Shown here in pieces: positions 50,389-52,563 of a stretch of 52,563 nt of DNA (positions are counted from its first letter, which is position 1; every line of letters begins with the position of its first letter). The DNA comes from Nocardioides speluncae (lineage in GTDB: Bacteria; Actinomycetota; Actinomycetes; Propionibacteriales; Nocardioidaceae). The stretch spans positions 1-52,563 of the forward strand of contig NZ_QEOO01000019.1 of assembly GCF_003121585.1 (NCBI RefSeq). The letters are read 5' to 3'. Made by a program: the position numbers and the translations under genes. The notes under the pieces were generated by a model. The model was not told where the DNA came from. It made no database searches and saw only the letters and a program-made list of their open reading frames with translations.

Positions 50389-51582
50389 ATGACGACATCA
50401 ACGCCTCCACCTCTGATCTACGCCTCATCGACTCCGACGCCCACGCGGTCCCGGATCGCTGTCGCGGTCTCCTCGACGGTGATCGCGCTGCTCGGCATGT
50501 CCTGGCTGATGGGCGACACGTTCTGGTTCTTCGAGCGGTACGGCGACCGCGAGGGCCTGTCGCTGCTCACGCTGATCCCGCAGGAGGTGGCCGGCGCGAT
50601 CGCGATCGGCTGCGCACTGGCCGGCTTCGCGGCGCTCCGGTCGCACGGGCGCGAGTTCATCTGGTTCGGGATCGCCCAGGCTCTGCTCTTCACCGTGGTC
50701 GCCGGCGACATCGGCGTACTGATCATCCTCGGCTACCTGATGGCGCTGCTGTTCCCGGTGCTGCTGGTCGCCGCGCTCGCCTGGGGCGCCCACCGGAGCC
50801 GAGCGGCCCGGATGGCGGTCGGGCTGATCGTGGTCGCACTCCCCCTGGTCGTGGTGCTGAGCGGCGCGTTCGACGGCGAGGCGATGCGGAACCTGGGCTC
50901 GGGCATCGTCACCGGCCTGAAGAACAACGTGCTCTCGCACCTGGTCGTCGCCGTACTGATCGCGCACGGGCTGACCTGGGCCTGGGCGGCCGTCGCCGAG
51001 CGGCGCGCCGTGCGGCGCGCGTGCGTGGCCTGTGGACGCGGCGACGGGAGCGGTCCTTCGGCCGCGCGCTGGGCGACACCGGTCACCCTGCTCGCGGCGG
51101 CCTGCGCGCTGCCCTACGGGCTGATCCGGCTGACCTGGTTCACGGACTGGCCGATCGGGATGCCCGACTCCGAGCTGGACGCCGAGCCCGGGATCCGGGT
51201 GATGGGCATCCTGCTCGGGCTCGCCGGCCTGGCCGGAGCGACGCTCACGATCGGGCTGCTGCGACGCTGGGGCCGGATCTTCCCGAGCTGGATGCCGTTC
51301 TTCGGCGGCCGCGTGGTGCCGGTGCTGTTCCCGACGCTGACCGCCGGCACCGTGGGCGTGGTGATGGCGGTGGCCGGGCGGTCGATGGTGCAGCAGGTCA
51401 TCTACGAGGGCAAGCCGGAGGACTGGCTGATCGTGGCGGCGCTGCCGTTCCCGATCTGGGGCCCGGCGCTGATGCTCGCGGCGTACGCCTACTACCTGCG
51501 GTACCGCGGCCGGTGCGGTCAGTGTGGCCAGGGCGGAGCGGGTGCCGGCGAGGCGGCCGGCGTCGATAGCGTGGCCGCGTGA
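50389..51582 (+). CDS. Multi-span membrane protein with cytoplasmic CxxC pairs
   Basis: 397 residues, about ten hydrophobic spans (SSTVIALLGMSWLMGDTFWF, LLFPVLLVAALAW, VGLIVVALPLVVVL, PIWGPALMLAAYAYYL). Two cysteine pairs, CVACGRGDG in a middle loop and CGQCGQGGAG in the tail, could bind metal or be redox-active. Adjacent to the two-component system and coupled by 4 nt to an SRPBCC gene. No family recognised; a transport or sensing role is a guess from position. Confidence 0.7.
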   Translation: MTTSTPPPLIYASSTPTPTRSRIAVAVSSTVIALLGMSWLMGDTFWFFERYGDREGLSLLTLIPQEVAGAIAIGCALAGFAALRSHGREFIWFGIAQALLFTVVAGDIGVLIILGYLMALLFPVLLVAALAWGAHRSRAARMAVGLIVVALPLVVVLSGAFDGEAMRNLGSGIVTGLKNNVLSHLVVAVLIAHGLTWAWAAVAERRAVRRACVACGRGDGSGPSAARWATPVTLLAAACALPYGLIRLTWFTDWPIGMPDSELDAEPGIRVMGILLGLAGLAGATLTIGLLRRWGRIFPSWMPFFGGRVVPVLFPTLTAGTVGVVMAVAGRSMVQQVIYEGKPEDWLIVAALPFPIWGPALMLAAYAYYLRYRGRCGQCGQGGAGAGEAAGVDSVAA

Positions 51583-52001
51583 GCACTCCCCACTGGACCA
51601 GCCGGATCGACATCGACGCACCTATCGACCGGGTCTGGGCGGTGCTCGCGGACGTGGAGCAGTGGCCGGCGTGGACGCCGACGATGACCTTGGTCGAGCC
51701 CGATGGCCCACTCGCCACAGGTACGCGAGTGAAGGTGACCCAGCCCGGCCAGCGCGCCGCGACGTACGTCGTGACCGCGCTGGCCGCGGGCCGCTCGTTC
51801 ACCTGGGAGGCGCGTCAGATCGGCGTCGTACTCACCGCCGACCATGTCGTCGAGGAGCGCGAGGGTGGCAGCGCGGTGACGCTCGGCTTCTCGGTCGGCG
51901 GGCTGCTCGGTCCGCTGCTCCGGCCGCTGCTCGGCGGCAAGATCCGGGGCTACATCGACACCGAGGTGGGAGCGCTCAAGCGCCGCGTCGAGGCCGGCTA
52001 G
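51579..52001 (+). CDS. SRPBCC (START/polyketide-cyclase fold) protein
   Basis: 140 residues with the family plan: RIDIDAPIDRVWAVLADVEQWPAWTPTMT at the start, long C-terminal helix (GPLLRPLLGGKIRGYIDTEVGALKRRVEAG), and a beta-barrel cavity between. The fold binds hydrophobic ligands. GTG start overlaps the membrane gene stop (GTGA). The stop overlaps the convergent VOC gene by 4 nt. Ligand unknown. Confidence 0.87.
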   Translation: MSTPHWTSRIDIDAPIDRVWAVLADVEQWPAWTPTMTLVEPDGPLATGTRVKVTQPGQRAATYVVTALAAGRSFTWEARQIGVVLTADHVVEEREGGSAVTLGFSVGGLLGPLLRPLLGGKIRGYIDTEVGALKRRVEAG

Positions 52002-52390
52002 TTCCCGCCGTACGGCACGGTGATGATCTCGAGGTTGTGGCCGCACGGGTCCGGGAAGTAGACGCCGCGGCCGCCGTCGTTGTGGTTGATCTCGCCCGGC
52101 TGGCTGTGGAACGGGTCGGCCCAGTGGTCGAGCCCGGACTCGCGGATCCGGCCGTAGATCGCGTCGAAGTCCTCGTCGGAGACCAGGAACGCGTAGTGCT
52201 GCGGGTGGATCTCGGTGCCGGACGGGACCTGGACGTAGTCGAGGCTGGCGCCGTGGTCGAGCTCGACGACGGCGAACGGCCCGTACGACGACGGCGCGGC
52301 GAGGCCGAACAGGTCACTGAGGAACTCGGCCGACTCTCGCCTGTCCCGAGCCTGGACGATGGTGTGGTTGAACGCGATGCCCATGCCCAT
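51998..52390 (-). CDS. VOC-family (glyoxalase/bleomycin resistance fold) protein
   Basis: 130 residues. Two beta-alpha-beta-beta modules: FNHTIVQARDRRESAEFLSDLFGL with LDYVQVPSG, and HPQHYAFLVSDEDFDAIYGRI with GRGVYFPDPCGHNLEIITVPYG. Metal-ligand positions (first His, GHNLE Glu) are present, so a metal-dependent enzyme is plausible. ATG at 52390; promoter region carries a copy of the edge repeat and an IS30 fragment. Confidence 0.9.
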   Translation of the reverse strand: MGMGIAFNHTIVQARDRRESAEFLSDLFGLAAPSSYGPFAVVELDHGASLDYVQVPSGTEIHPQHYAFLVSDEDFDAIYGRIRESGLDHWADPFHSQPGEINHNDGGRGVYFPDPCGHNLEIITVPYGGN

Positions 52391-52408
52391 CGACCCTAGT
52401 CCCCGTCC

Positions 52409-52466
52409 GAAACTGTCCCAACCCGCTGGATGTTTCCGACGGGGTGGGACGGATTCACTGGGTACC
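52409..52466. repeat. Diverged copy of the 80-bp edge repeat
   Basis: GTTTCCGACGGGGTGGGAC at 52432-52450 is identical to 128-146. Around it GAAACTGTCCCA (52409-52420) and TTCACTGGGTACC (52454-52466) match the repeat ends, the second with one change in the palindrome. After GGTACCT the similarity stops, 19 nt before the IS30-like stop codon, so an insertion boundary may be there. Confidence 0.65.
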
Positions 52467-52484
52467 TTGGGCGAGTTCGGGCGG

Positions 52485-52562
52485 TCAACGCAACAAGAGG
52501 TCTTGGATGGCCTCTGAGGGGCGAGCGTAGTCGAGGCGTTTGCGGGGCCTGTCGTTGAGTTC
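52485..52562 (-). CDS. IS30-family transposase, C-terminal fragment at the window edge
   Basis: The last 25 codons of a leftward frame include LNDRPRKRLDYARPSEA and end with TGA at 52485. LN-RPRK-L-(Y/W)-P-EA is the typical end of IS30-type DDE transposases. Nothing upstream is visible, so intactness is unknown. Similarity to the repeat at 52409-52466 next to its end fits insertion in or beside that repeat; IS30 elements are known to favour palindromic targets. Confidence 0.75.
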   Translation of the reverse strand, partial: ELNDRPRKRLDYARPSEAIQDLLLR

Positions 52563-52563
52563 G

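Noticed and set aside
1..52563. tRNA or rRNA genes
   Set aside because: No T-arm (GGTTCGA-type) with a matching acceptor stem was found in any gap, and no rRNA-like stretch.

Overview
The window is chromosomal DNA of a high-GC Gram-positive bacterium, most likely an actinomycete near Nocardioidaceae (Nocardioides/Kribbella type). The grounds are the strong G/C bias at third codon positions, many GTG and one TTG start, ATGA/GTGA translational couplings, and a housekeeping gene order that matches the Mycobacterium tuberculosis Rv2868c-Rv2916c neighbourhood as I remember it. The genus is an inference; there is no rRNA or tRNA gene in the window to confirm it.

Layout. Both edges carry transposase fragments (IS630-type on the left, IS30-type on the right), each next to a copy of the same small palindromic repeat. 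0.1-4.5 kb: metzincin protease, CHAD protein, and a ugd-glycosyltransferase pair. 4.5-8.9 kb: plsC-like, dxr, rseP/rip1 and ispG, coupling the MEP isoprenoid pathway to a site-2 protease. 9-12.6 kb: two tandem M1 peptidases led by a truncated AMP-ligase-like protein. 12.8-16.2 kb: RIO1-type kinase, methyltransferase, BluB and a LOG-family protein. 16.3-18.9 kb: a second ugd coupled to an MgtA-like mannosyltransferase. 20-26.4 kb: rpsB-tsf, then pyrH-frr-cdsA-two small membrane proteins-rlmN. 26.8-35.6 kb: M23 peptidase, xerC, a PLD-like protein, dprA, comM, yraN, a DUF2469 protein, rnhB and two lepB copies. 35.7-38.9 kb: rplS, a TrmD-GNAT fusion, rimM, a KH protein and rpsP. 39-45.9 kb is accessory: twin membrane proteins, an amidohydrolase, an acidic secreted protein, a GH3 glucosidase with a divergent ROK regulator, and a NYN protein. 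46.2-52.4 kb: ffh, a two-component system, membrane protein, SRPBCC and VOC proteins.

How the genes work together. Most of the window is translation and ribosome assembly (S2, EF-Ts, RRF, L19, S16, RimM, TrmD, RlmN, Ffh), envelope lipid and protein export (CdsA, PlsC, LepB x2, Rip1, Ffh), isoprenoid precursors (Dxr, IspG) and DNA uptake/recombination (DprA, ComM, XerC, RnhB). The two ugd genes supply UDP-glucuronate to two different glycosyltransferases, implying two separate uronate-containing envelope products.

The least ordinary points are: a perfect 12 x 12-nt repeat inside rpsB plus an extra C-terminal domain on S2; the TrmD-GNAT fusion; the P-loop-less AMP-ligase fragment translationally coupled to M1 peptidases; a family of intergenic palindromes built on GGACGTCAT; a MITE-like repeat at both edges; and an apparently leaderless rimM promoter with two inverted repeats. 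I did not find a CRISPR array, a prophage, a biosynthetic cluster or a recognisable anti-phage system.
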